Source of the DNA: an endosymbiont of Escarpia spicata
GTDB taxonomy: Bacteria > Pseudomonadota > Gammaproteobacteria > Chromatiales > Chromatiaceae
Assembly: GCA_003349915.1 (NCBI GenBank)
Contig: QFXE01000015.1
Span: forward strand, 56,355 to 105,589
Length of the DNA stretch: 49,235 nucleotides
Direction of reading: 5' to 3'
Position numbers and translations under genes: made by a program
The notes under the pieces: generated by a model
What the model saw: only the letters and a program-made list of their open reading frames with translations
Databases searched by the model: none
Told to the model about the DNA's origin: nothing
In this document: positions 25,417 to 35,200 of the stretch, one piece after another
How the letters are laid out: each line of letters opens with the position of its first letter
Position numbering within the stretch: position 1 is the stretch's first letter

Positions 25417-28302
25417 ATGAAAGAATCAAACCAATCATTAGTCACCGGTGGTCAATCAGACCCGTTCCTCCCCCAGTTGCTCGATGCCATTAACCAGGCT
25501 ACTGAGATCGATATCACCGTGGCTTTTATTCGCCAGAGTGGTCTGGATCTTATCTTTGATGCGTTGAGAGATGCGATGGATCGCCGTGCGGTGATTCGGG
25601 TGTTGACCTCCGACTACCTGGATGTGACCGAGCCACAGGCGCTGCGGCGGCTGATGCTGCTGGCGCAGCGTGGGGCGGATGTTCGGTTGTTCTCTACGGC
25701 TGGCGATCCCAGCTTTCACATCAAGTCTTATATCTTTTTGCGTCGTGACGGTGATGATCTTTTCGACGGTTGTGCCTTCGTCGGTTCCAGCAATGTCTCC
25801 AACATGGCACTGACCCGTGGTCTGGAGTGGAATCTGAGGGTGGATTACCCGGCGGATTCGGCCAAGTTTCTGGAGATCTTCGACAAATTTGAGGCGCTGT
25901 TTTCTGATTCGCGGCTATTTTCATTAACCCACGCTTGGATCGATGACTATGCGGCACGGCGCAAGGTGTCGTTGCGGGTGGTCAGCGGTGAGCCGGAAGA
26001 GGAGCCACTGCCCGCCACTTCAACCGAGATTCAGGCAGAGGCGCTGCTGGCATTACAGTCCACTCGGATTGCTGGTTATCGGCGCGGGTTGGTAGTGTTG
26101 GCCACGGGTCTGGGTAAGACTTGGCTGGCGGCCTTTGATGTGCAACAGATCAAAGCCAGGCGAGTGCTGTTCGTCGCCCATCGGGAAGAGATTCTGATGC
26201 AGGCGGAAGATACATTCGCTCGTATTCAGCCCGAAGCAAGCATTGGTTACTATAAGGGTAATGTCAGGGATAGTGAGGCAGATTTTATCTTCGCATCAGT
26301 CCAGACCCTGGGGCGGGATGAACATCTGCAACAGTTTTTGCCCAACTGTTTCGATTACATCGTGGTGGATGAATTTCATCATGCAAACTCTCCCACCTAT
26401 CGTCGCCTGATCAACTATTTCCAGCCGGGTTTCATGCTCGGTCTCACCGCAACACCAGAGCGTACGGATCAAGCGGACATACTTTCGTTGTGCGACGATA
26501 ACCTGGTATTTGAGAGGAATTTCGTCGAGGGTATCAATGCGGATCTGCTGTGCCCGTTTCACTACCACGGCATTCATGACAGGACCGTGGAATATACCGA
26601 GATCCCTTGGCGTAATGGACGTTTTGATCCCCATGAGCTGAGTAACCAGCTGGCCACCCGTGCCCGAGCCAGACACGCGCTTTCTGTGTGGCGGGAACTG
26701 CGCCAGAGCCGGACGCTGGCGTTCTGTGTCTCTCGTTCTCACGCCGAGTCTATGGCGGACTATTTCAAAAATGAGGGAATTCGCGCAGCGGCTGTACATG
26801 CCGAATCAGAACTGCCACGCCACGCGGCATTGAATCAGCTGGAGAGCGGCAAGCTGGAGGTGATCTTCTCGGTTGATCTCTTCAATGAGGGAACCGATCT
26901 CCCAGTCATTGATACGGTGATGATGCTCAGACCGACGGAGTCAAAAATCCTGTTTCTGCAGCAGTTGGGACGTGGTTTGCGACTGCATCCCGGTAAGGAA
27001 CATCTGCGAGTGCTGGACTTCATCGGTAACCACAAGGCATTTCTGAACAAGCCGGAGTCCCTGTTCGGGGTGACTTCCCTGCGTGAATTCATCAGACGGC
27101 AACTGCAGGATGATCTTCCACTGCCCAAGGGCTGTTTTGCCAACTATGATCTGGGTGTGATCGACTTTTTGAACGAAGTGATCAAAACCCTGCCCAAGGG
27201 GATTATTGAGATCTACGAGCAATTGAAGTCGGTGGAGCAGCGGCGACCAAGTGCGGTTGAGATGTATCGTGCTGGTGTGGATTTTAAACATATCAGGAGC
27301 AATAAGAAGTTTGGTTCCTGGTTTGACATGGTTGCAGATCGTGGAGGGCTGGACGAAGCACAGCAAAAGGTGTTGCAGCGCCATCGTCACTACTTCCTTG
27401 AAGTCAAAAAGGCAGCCATGAACAAGTCGTACAAGATGGTGCTGCTGGAGGCGCTGCTGGAACTTGAAGGCTTCATCCACCCGCAGACCATCCAGGATTT
27501 GGCGATCCGCTCTGGTGAGATTCTGTTGCGTCGGCGGCCATTGATGGTAAAGGATCTGCCCAACCGGTTTCAGAATCTGGCCGAAGTACTTACCACTCGC
27601 CTCGGTCCGTGGATCACTTACTGGAACTCAAATCCGGTACACGCCTTTACAGGCGGTAATAATAACCAGAGCCAACCATTCTTCGAGTTGGATGGAGAGC
27701 GATTAAAACCCAATTTTGAATTGGCGACCGAAGATCGAAATATTTTTCGTGCCATGGTGCAGGAGTTGGTGGACTACAAACTGGCCTGCTACATGGACCG
27801 GACGTCGGGGGATATGAATTCCCGTGCGCTCACTGAATCAAATTCCCCTGCTGAGATCGATACGGGTTGGGACGAGATTCCTTTTTTCCCCAACCTCAAG
27901 ATCGCCTGTGGACATTTCAAGGATGCAGACGGTGAAGATGAAGCCAGGATAAAAATAGCACCTCAACACCGTACAGATCCCGCTCGCCATTTCGTTGCGC
28001 GCGCCACAGGCAATTCCATGGATGGCGGCAGAAATCCAATCCGCGATGGTGACTATCTCCTACTGGAACTGGTCGATACAGAACATGCGGGTTCGATCAG
28101 CAACCAGATCATGGCGGTGGAACGGCAGGATGTGAGCGGTGATGATCAATATGTTCTGCGGGTGGTGCGCAAGCAAGGTGATGGTGGCTATTATCTCCAG
28201 GCCAACAATCCAGACTATGCTGATTTCGGTGCCACAGAGGGGATGCGCCCCTTTGCCCGCTTGTGCAAGGTGGTTGCTTCGGAAGAAGTTGTGAAGGTGT
28301 GA
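25417..28302 (+). CDS. PLD-nuclease / SF2 helicase fusion with C-terminal S24-like domain
   Basis: A 961-residue cytosolic protein. Residues about 1-170 form a phospholipase-D-type nuclease domain with one HxK site (HIKSYIF, His101-Lys103) and GSSNVS at 123-128. Residues about 205-560 form a helicase of the ResIII/SF2 type: Walker A ATGLGKTWLA (229-238), DEFHH (318-322), LTATPER (343-349) and the motif VI-like QQLGRGLRLHPG. The C-terminal ~100 residues resemble the S24/LexA peptidase fold: GNSMDGG with Ser867, DGDYLLLE, and VLRVVRKQ followed by QANNPDY. The position of the catalytic lysine aligns with Arg915, so self-cleavage is doubtful. It is the third gene of a putative HD-methyltransferase-helicase operon. 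DNA repair or anti-phage defence are both plausible; neither is shown. Confidence 0.85.
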   Translation: MKESNQSLVTGGQSDPFLPQLLDAINQATEIDITVAFIRQSGLDLIFDALRDAMDRRAVIRVLTSDYLDVTEPQALRRLMLLAQRGADVRLFSTAGDPSFHIKSYIFLRRDGDDLFDGCAFVGSSNVSNMALTRGLEWNLRVDYPADSAKFLEIFDKFEALFSDSRLFSLTHAWIDDYAARRKVSLRVVSGEPEEEPLPATSTEIQAEALLALQSTRIAGYRRGLVVLATGLGKTWLAAFDVQQIKARRVLFVAHREEILMQAEDTFARIQPEASIGYYKGNVRDSEADFIFASVQTLGRDEHLQQFLPNCFDYIVVDEFHHANSPTYRRLINYFQPGFMLGLTATPERTDQADILSLCDDNLVFERNFVEGINADLLCPFHYHGIHDRTVEYTEIPWRNGRFDPHELSNQLATRARARHALSVWRELRQSRTLAFCVSRSHAESMADYFKNEGIRAAAVHAESELPRHAALNQLESGKLEVIFSVDLFNEGTDLPVIDTVMMLRPTESKILFLQQLGRGLRLHPGKEHLRVLDFIGNHKAFLNKPESLFGVTSLREFIRRQLQDDLPLPKGCFANYDLGVIDFLNEVIKTLPKGIIEIYEQLKSVEQRRPSAVEMYRAGVDFKHIRSNKKFGSWFDMVADRGGLDEAQQKVLQRHRHYFLEVKKAAMNKSYKMVLLEALLELEGFIHPQTIQDLAIRSGEILLRRRPLMVKDLPNRFQNLAEVLTTRLGPWITYWNSNPVHAFTGGNNNQSQPFFELDGERLKPNFELATEDRNIFRAMVQELVDYKLACYMDRTSGDMNSRALTESNSPAEIDTGWDEIPFFPNLKIACGHFKDADGEDEARIKIAPQHRTDPARHFVARATGNSMDGGRNPIRDGDYLLLELVDTEHAGSISNQIMAVERQDVSGDDQYVLRVVRKQGDGGYYLQANNPDYADFGATEGMRPFARLCKVVASEEVVKV

Positions 28303-28396
28303 TCCACAAATGCTCACATTAGACTTTCTTGTCAAAAGATTCATAATTTAAAGTACAGTTCTCTGAGACCCTCCATATTTATCGCATGGCGCAGTT

Positions 28397-30043
28397 ATGA
28401 GGAACCGACCCTTTAGGCAACTTGTCTCACGGGATCTTATATGGGTGTGCCTGGTACTGCTGGGCCTCCTCCTGCTCGCGGTGCCATTTCTCACAAGCGG
28501 TCCAGACGTTTGGCTGGAAATCGATTGGATTGACGGCAGGAAGCTTTTTTCCATTGACGATTCGTATCGTTTTTTCGCCGCCAAGAATGCCTTCCGTGTG
28601 CCTACGATTTTCCTCTGGAATTATGTTATGCCGCTGGCACTGTTGTTTGATGCGATAGTTGCCGCGCTGTCTTTCGACAATCTGCTAGTCATGCGATTGG
28701 GTCACGCCATCGTAGGAATACTGACTCTCGTAGTGATCGCCCGTGCCAGCCTTCGATCCGGGTGCCACCCCATTCTGGCTGCTGCGTCGGTTCTGATTGT
28801 AGGACTGATGCCACTCTACGTGATCATTTCTTCCAGTTTCTACGCGGAGGGTCTCTTTGGCTTGTTGCTGGCCGTGGCTTTCTTGCTCCTCATTGAGGAG
28901 AGAAACACTTTGCTTGCCATCATCGTGGGGTTGTTGCCATTGGTCCGGCCAGAGGGAGGAATATACTGCCTTTTATTCCTTGTCTACTTCGGGTTTCGTC
29001 GAGATGCCAAACAGGGTGCACTTGTTGCTTTGCCCAGTTTGATTTACCTGGTTGTTTTTCTTCTGCATTCGGGAGACGGGATCTCCTTTCTCGGGTGGCG
29101 ACTCGAATTGAGAAACATACTGTCACCGACACTGGGCCAACAATCCGGTTCGGGGATTTCACTGGATCGACTGTTAAATCCACTCTGGTGTGGTCTGGCT
29201 CTAGGTTCGTTGTTGATACGCAGATACAGGAAGTGGTGGCCGATTCTCCTCGGACCCTGGGTTCTGATTGGGATACAGGCATTGGCTATCACTCGAGGAA
29301 TGCAGGATTTTGAGCTCAGATACCTGTTCTCTGTCATCCCCGTATTCGGGATTGCCTGGGCATTTCCGATCCACTACTTGTCTCAGGCGGAATCCAAGTT
29401 GCGTTTCCACCGGAGTCTGATCACGTTCCTTACGGTCGCGATTTTCCTTACCACCCTGGCAGGGCACATGTTGCAGTCTGAATGGTTACGCCAACTTTAC
29501 GATCAGCTGGGGTCCTCTGAGCATAATTTGGTAAAAGGGCAGGAGATAGAACGAGATTCGGGCCAGGGTCTCAAACGGTTCAACCCAAAGCCATTGCGTG
29601 CCTTCGCTGGTAGAGTCGACGCCTACGTGGATGCTCATAAAGACGTTCAAACCCTCTTTGTTGCTAATCCAACCCCCCTCTATTTCCTCGACTTTTTGGA
29701 AAATGGGCCGCACATCGAGACCGTGTTGATTCCGCATAACGCAAATATAATGGCCAATTCCGATGGTTATTTCTTTGGATTCAGCCTGACGACGTTGTCG
29801 TATCGCTATTTTAAGTTCGTTCCACCAAATCTTGCCCAGCCGGCCTCTGCGATGCTGATCCTCAATGATTCCGGCTATAGCCCCTTCACTCATTTGACCT
29901 TCAGCGAAAAAACCAGCCCCGACATCTCTTTAACACACAGTAAGAAGGGCATTGCAGCAAATATACAATCCGGATCCATGCAGGCTTTTGCAGTAACATA
30001 CTCGTCCCGGGACTCTGTTCAGTGGTTGTTTCCCAACCGGTAA
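28397..30043 (+). CDS. Multi-spanning membrane protein, GT-C glycosyltransferase-like
   Basis: A 548-residue inner-membrane protein. An N-terminal signal-anchor (LIWVCLVLLGLLLLAVPFL) is followed by a periplasmic loop containing SIDDSYRFFAAKNA, whose Asp-Asp resembles the first-loop acidic pair of GT-C enzymes (ArnT/PMT-like). About ten further hydrophobic segments run to residue 365. A soluble C-terminal domain of about 180 residues follows. GT-C enzymes transfer sugars from polyprenyl-phosphate donors, and the convergent GT2 gene could make such a donor. The family is inferred from layout; sequence similarity by eye is weak, so the function is tentative. Confidence 0.65.
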   Translation: MRNRPFRQLVSRDLIWVCLVLLGLLLLAVPFLTSGPDVWLEIDWIDGRKLFSIDDSYRFFAAKNAFRVPTIFLWNYVMPLALLFDAIVAALSFDNLLVMRLGHAIVGILTLVVIARASLRSGCHPILAAASVLIVGLMPLYVIISSSFYAEGLFGLLLAVAFLLLIEERNTLLAIIVGLLPLVRPEGGIYCLLFLVYFGFRRDAKQGALVALPSLIYLVVFLLHSGDGISFLGWRLELRNILSPTLGQQSGSGISLDRLLNPLWCGLALGSLLIRRYRKWWPILLGPWVLIGIQALAITRGMQDFELRYLFSVIPVFGIAWAFPIHYLSQAESKLRFHRSLITFLTVAIFLTTLAGHMLQSEWLRQLYDQLGSSEHNLVKGQEIERDSGQGLKRFNPKPLRAFAGRVDAYVDAHKDVQTLFVANPTPLYFLDFLENGPHIETVLIPHNANIMANSDGYFFGFSLTTLSYRYFKFVPPNLAQPASAMLILNDSGYSPFTHLTFSEKTSPDISLTHSKKGIAANIQSGSMQAFAVTYSSRDSVQWLFPNR

Positions 30044-30195
30044 AAGTGTCTTAGAGTTTGCGCAAACAAGATAGTCGGCCACATACTCGGCGCTTACGCC
30101 AGCTCTCGCCACCTTGTGGAGTGGAATCCGCGTCACTAACGCCTACTCATGCGGTTGCATCAGTATGCCGGGGTCATGCCAGGTGAAACCGGGGC

Positions 30196-31185
30196 TTATT
30201 CCAGGGTTTTACGAATCCTGCAGTGGTTGTCTGCATCCGCGGAACGATAGAATAACGCCCCCAATTGTACGATGGCAGCTGCGCCTGCCAGGACTGTCCA
30301 GGCCAACACGGCAGCGGCTTTTTCACCCGCACCAGAAAAAGTGCCAGGTGCTTCCACCATGGAACCGGGGGCGTGTAAGTTAATCCCTGTTGTCAGCCTC
30401 GTGAATAATCGGTAAAAGCTGCGTCTTATGGAAAAACTTCGCAGAAAACCTGCGCTGAAACAAAGCAAGCGCCATGCAGTGTATTCCGAGCGCCCGTGCT
30501 CTCTCTCGCTGTGCCCCACCTCTATCTGGGCAATGCAAGAAGCCATCAGGGCAGCTTCTGCTTTTGGTAGCGCCGGCGGCGGATTCTGAGCGAAAATCTC
30601 CATGGCCAGCACCGACGTTACCGCGTTCAAACCGCAACCCCAGTCCCGCAAATTGACGCCTAATGCATGACCGACCAGTCGATTCACCAGCCAGGACGGC
30701 CCCCTTCTGGTGAACAGGGAATCCTGCCGGTTGAGGCGGACACCACAGGCAAAATCGGCGCCATTGCGTATCGCTGCGACCAGGCTTGGAATATCCTCCG
30801 GATGATTTTGCAGATCGGCATCAATGGTGATAATGATGTCTCCATTGGCTTTACTTATGGCTGCCAGGATAGCTGCACTTTGTCCATAGTTTTTGACTAG
30901 ATCCAGAACCTTCACCCGTCCTTCTCCGTCGCGCAAACCAGTCAGAACTTCGTAACTGTTGTCCGTACTTCCGTCATTGGCGTAGATGATCTCGTATTCC
31001 AATCCTGCGGTACGAAGGGTCGAAACCAGGCGTTCATGCAATTGGGGCAGCGAAGCGGCGTTGTTATAAACGGGTACAGTAATAGATAAGGTCGGGTTGT
31101 CCGGCACACCCATGGGACGTCTGCTCAAACCCAGGTCCGATTCCTTATGAGAGATGCAGGTGGTAGGTGTACTCAGCTCGTACAT
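30196..31185 (-). CDS. Family 2 glycosyltransferase (polyprenyl-phosphate type)
   Basis: A 329-residue protein with a GT-A domain: LSITVPVYNNAASLPQL, the UDP-binding YANDGSTDNS and the metal-binding DADLQNHPEDIP. One or two C-terminal hydrophobic segments (AAAVLAWTVLAGAAAIVQLG) suggest membrane attachment, like ArnC or dolichyl-phosphate mannosyltransferase. It probably loads a sugar onto undecaprenyl phosphate. The first ATG (31185) overlaps the end of the upstream GNAT gene by 41 nt. A second ATG at 31113 removes the overlap and starts just before the catalytic domain; neither has a strong ribosome-binding site. Confidence 0.85.
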   Translation of the reverse strand: MYELSTPTTCISHKESDLGLSRRPMGVPDNPTLSITVPVYNNAASLPQLHERLVSTLRTAGLEYEIIYANDGSTDNSYEVLTGLRDGEGRVKVLDLVKNYGQSAAILAAISKANGDIIITIDADLQNHPEDIPSLVAAIRNGADFACGVRLNRQDSLFTRRGPSWLVNRLVGHALGVNLRDWGCGLNAVTSVLAMEIFAQNPPPALPKAEAALMASCIAQIEVGHSEREHGRSEYTAWRLLCFSAGFLRSFSIRRSFYRLFTRLTTGINLHAPGSMVEAPGTFSGAGEKAAAVLAWTVLAGAAAIVQLGALFYRSADADNHCRIRKTLE

Positions 31186-32140
31186 ACTCGAGTTTCAAGT
31201 CCTGGTAGATGCGATGTACAGGGTAGTTGTCTATCTGGGTGTCAAATTCCGCGCACTGCCAGGACATGTCCTTTGTGTGTGTCAGTGCATATTGCAACAA
31301 TCCATAGTAGTCACCACCCCTGGAGCCGCCAAGCCCAGAACCATAGCATCCGATCCCGAAGCTCCGATATAGTCTCCTATCGTAGCGAAAGGCGAGATAC
31401 CCAACCACCCGTCCGTTCAATTCTGAAACCCAAATCTTATCGGCATCTCCGTCCAGGTATTTCTCCGCCCAACGCACATAGCGGTCCACTGCGTGTTCAC
31501 GAAGAATTGGGTCGGCGGAGTATCGCCCCGGGTAGTGCGCGTACAGTTGGGATGTGAGTTTCAAGATCCGATCCCGGTCAAGCGGCTCGTATTCACGGTA
31601 TCTGCGTGGCTTTCTGGAACGGGTGACCATCGGTTGTTCCGGCGGTTCACCGGAAGTCGGGTGAGAAAGATAGGTAAGAATGGAATCCGCCATGAAGAAT
31701 CCAATCTGGGTAAGCATCCGCTGTGTGCCCAAGTCAGAGGCATCGACGCGCACCGAAAGATGGTCAAATCCAGTCTTCATGAGAAGGCGCCGGAGTCCTC
31801 CAGCAGTCAGATCTCCACAGAGATGGGTGATACGTCCAATTCGGCGCTTGTACAAGTCGCTGTCCCAGGGAAGATCGACGATACGAACCAACCCGGTCGG
31901 CATCAAACCATCCCGACACCATAACAGGAGTGCCGTGGGTTCCGGCTCAAGGATGGCATCGGTAAGCGTTTTCGTGGCTTGAATCTTGGAGATAACCGGA
32001 TAATTCCGATACCGATTATACGGATAGGAGCGGGCCCAATTTTCTACGAATGTCAGTTCTCTGTTTTTCAGGGAAACGAGGCTCGTGGGATTTCTGTCGC
32101 CCGCAGCGGTAGATTTCTTGCTCTCATCTGGATATTTCAT
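31145..32140 (-). CDS. GNAT-family acetyltransferase (WecD/RffC-like)
   Basis: A 331-residue soluble protein whose last 140 residues show a GNAT fold: KIWVSELNGRVVGYLAF, then the acetyl-CoA-loop-like region rich in glycine (CYGSGLGGSRGGDYYGLL), and AEFDTQIDNYPVHRIYQDL with the typical alpha4-beta region. The N-terminal half (residues 30-170) looks like a second, degenerate acyltransferase-like module with TGLVRIVDLPWDSDLY, as in TDP-fucosamine acetyltransferase. It overlaps the GT2 gene and lies 84 nt after the TPR gene, so it likely modifies an amino sugar in surface glycan synthesis. The substrate is inferred from context only. Confidence 0.75.
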   Translation of the reverse strand: MKYPDESKKSTAAGDRNPTSLVSLKNRELTFVENWARSYPYNRYRNYPVISKIQATKTLTDAILEPEPTALLLWCRDGLMPTGLVRIVDLPWDSDLYKRRIGRITHLCGDLTAGGLRRLLMKTGFDHLSVRVDASDLGTQRMLTQIGFFMADSILTYLSHPTSGEPPEQPMVTRSRKPRRYREYEPLDRDRILKLTSQLYAHYPGRYSADPILREHAVDRYVRWAEKYLDGDADKIWVSELNGRVVGYLAFRYDRRLYRSFGIGCYGSGLGGSRGGDYYGLLQYALTHTKDMSWQCAEFDTQIDNYPVHRIYQDLKLEYVRAEYTYHLHLS

Positions 32141-32224
32141 CTGCCTGTCTTAACAGAAGATTTTTTCTGAGCCCTATAGCCAGCGCATAATCCGTGATGC
32201 CGAATGCGGATCATCAAGAGATGC

Positions 32225-35200
32225 CTACCCTTGGCTCGCGATTGTCGCGAGTACTCTTTTGACTTCCTGAGTCCAGGGTGCGAGTGCCTGATGGTTGAGT
32301 GCCTCTTCAAGCTCGCGCTTTGCCAGTTTAATGGCGCCTGTTTTGAAGTAGCCAAGACCCAAATGGTAGCGATACAGAGACGATTTTGGATCTCGATCCA
32401 CTGCTCGCTCCAGATAGCGAACAGCCTTTTCGGGGTTCCCAGTCTGTAAATGCACCCAACCAACTGTATCGAGGACGTTTGCTTCTTGGGGAGCCAGTTC
32501 CAATGCTCGGTTCGCACGGGAGAGTGCGTTCTGGTATTCACCCAGACCCAGGTAGAGTAGTGCCACATTGTTAAGCAGAGGTATGGAATCGATATTTACG
32601 GCAAGACCTTCTTCATATACCGCTGCACCTTTCTGAACATGTCCTGATCGCTGATAAATCTGGGCAAGTGCCAAGTAATAACGAATAACAGTCGGTTCGA
32701 TATCAATTGCCGACCTCAATAGCTTCGCCGCCGTTTCTACATCACCCTTTACCAGCTTAATTTTTGCGAGCTGGTAGAAAGCAGGGGCTAAGCGACTTCC
32801 TTCGCGGGTAGCACTTTCCAGGGCTGTCTCAGCCTTGTTCGTATCCTGCCGACGAGCCCAACTCATTCCGAGAACCGCGTAGGCACGAAACTCAATATCG
32901 CCACCGGGATCGGCGCCGTTCCCGAGCCGATCCAAGACATCGTCAGCCAGCTCAATCGCGCGCCTTGTATCGCCTTTTTTAAGGTAGATGCGCGCCATCT
33001 GTGTATGAAACAGCAGCTTTCGCGGGGTTTTTGCTGCGCCTCTTTTATAGGTCTCTATCGCAGCGTCGAAGTCACCCAGAAACTCATAGGCCTCGGCGAG
33101 GGCATGGTATCGTGCCGGATCATCTGGTTTGGATTGCAGCGCCTCCACCAAAGATTCTGTTTGTATCGCCAACCGCAGTTCGGCTCTCTGTTTCTCCACT
33201 GCCTCAGCGGATACGCCTGATTCCAAGGCGCTGTCGATATATTCCTCGGCCTTTACTTGGTCGCCGTCCGCAATGTAGCTTTTCGCCAACAAAAAGGCTG
33301 TATCGGGATCTGCCGGGCTCAAGCTGCTCTGAATCACTTCCCTCGCCAGACTGGTACTTCCGAGTTCTATCAACTCAGTGGCATATAATTTCTTAAGTAC
33401 AGGGTCAGCGAGTCCAAACTGCGCCTGGTGGCGCTGCAGGTAATGCACAGCCTTTTCATGCCATCCGTTCACTCTTGCCAGCTTCGCGGCCAGAGCGAGC
33501 GATTTGCGACTATCGCCAGCTTTCTGTAATCCGGTGTCGAGGGACTCGATCGCATCTGCCGCTCTGCCCAGGGATGCAAAGACCTGACTCTGCAACAGGA
33601 ACCCATCGAACAGGCTGGGGTATTTGGTAATTATGATCCGGGCATACTCGAGCGCTGCTATGTGCTCGCGTTCGCGGATCTTCAGTAAGACCAACTCCCG
33701 TAGCAAGAGCTGCGCCGGGGGGGCGTCGCCCTTTGGGTCGCGGAGTACACGCTCAGCCGCATCGTAGTTTGCGGTTGCCTGATAGACTCTGCCGAGGCGG
33801 AGTCGGGTCTGCGCATGCAGAGGATCCTGAGCCAGGATGTTTTTCAGCTCCGCCTCCGCTTTGCTGTATTGCCCTTTTCTGAAGTATACCCCTGACAGGT
33901 TTAGACGGGCCGGTATTGCACCCGGGTCTCTTTCGAGGACGTCCAGCAGCGCCTTTTCCGCCTCTTCAAGATCGCCTGCACTCAGCTTGGCTTGGGCCAG
34001 AAGGTTGAGCAATAACGCCTGCAGCTTGGGGTGAAGGTCCATCCCGAGCCGGGCTTGTCGGGCAGCGCCCTCGAATCTGCCCTGTTTGAGCAGATTCGCA
34101 ATCAACAGGATACGTGCATCCAGTGCGTTTGGAGTCGTCTTGAGCGATTGCCGCAGAGCGATCTCCGATTGCTCCAGATCACCGCCAATATAACGATAAA
34201 GCCCCTCGAGCGCGGATTGCGCATCAGAATTCAACTCCGCGCTCTCCAACGACTTCATCAACTCGTTGACCCCATCTTCCCTTCGGTCCTGGAGTAGATA
34301 GGCCCTTCCCAGAAGGTAATGCAGTTCGGAAGATTTTTTAATGGACAGCGCCTTTTCCAGATACTCCGATGCCGCCTTTGGTTGCTCCGTCCGCAATGAA
34401 ATAATCCCCAGCAACTTGAGCGCCTCGAAGAAGTTGGGGTTCAGTGCTATGGCCTCCTTCAGCCGGTGCACGGATTCCTTTGTTCGCTGTTCCTTTATTA
34501 GTACGTAACCGAGGGTGTATAGCACCTGGGGCGAGTTGGAAACATCCAATGCCTTTTCCAGAAGGTCAATCGCGGCGTGGTAGTCTGGCTGCTCCCGTCG
34601 GATCAGCGCCAGTGCCTCGAAGTAATACCCCAAGCCCTTGCTAGGAGAACCTGCAGGAATTTCCCTCGCCACGCGGGCGACGGCAGGGTAATCACGCCGC
34701 TCCATGTGGATCTGGAGCAGTGCTCTGAGGGCCGTTTCCTGCTCAGGATCGATCCTGAGAACCTGCTTAAAGTAATCCACTGCCCGGGGTAAGTCATCGG
34801 TACGGCGAAATAGCAGTCCCAGCCCCAGCAGCACTTTGGTATTGGTCGCATCACGCGCCAGGAGCGCCTGGAAGATTCTTTCCGCTTCTTTCGAGTCCCC
34901 CTTATCAAGCAGGATGTTGGCCAACAACAATCGCAATTGGTCAGCACGCGCCGCTGGGACCAGTTGAATGGCCCGGGTGACGCTCCGCCGGGCTGAGCGC
35001 CAATCCCCAAGCCCCGCCTGCGCGTATCCCAGGATTGCCAGCATTTCACCGTCATCCGGCTTGTTCCGGAGATGGGTCTGGGCCAGTTTGAGCACTTCCC
35101 GGAAATGCCGGGTCTCCAAAAGCTGACGAATTTTCGTACTGCCGGAAAACTGCACGAAACCCGGTGGCGAGATGTAGATTGCGTGGGCTGTATTCCAGAA

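Noticed and set aside
25417-28302. Type I restriction HsdR or type III Res subunit
   Set aside because: The helicase core is ResIII-like, but the nuclease is an N-terminal PLD domain, there is no HsdM/HsdS or Mod gene, and the neighbouring methyltransferase lacks DNA-methylase motifs.
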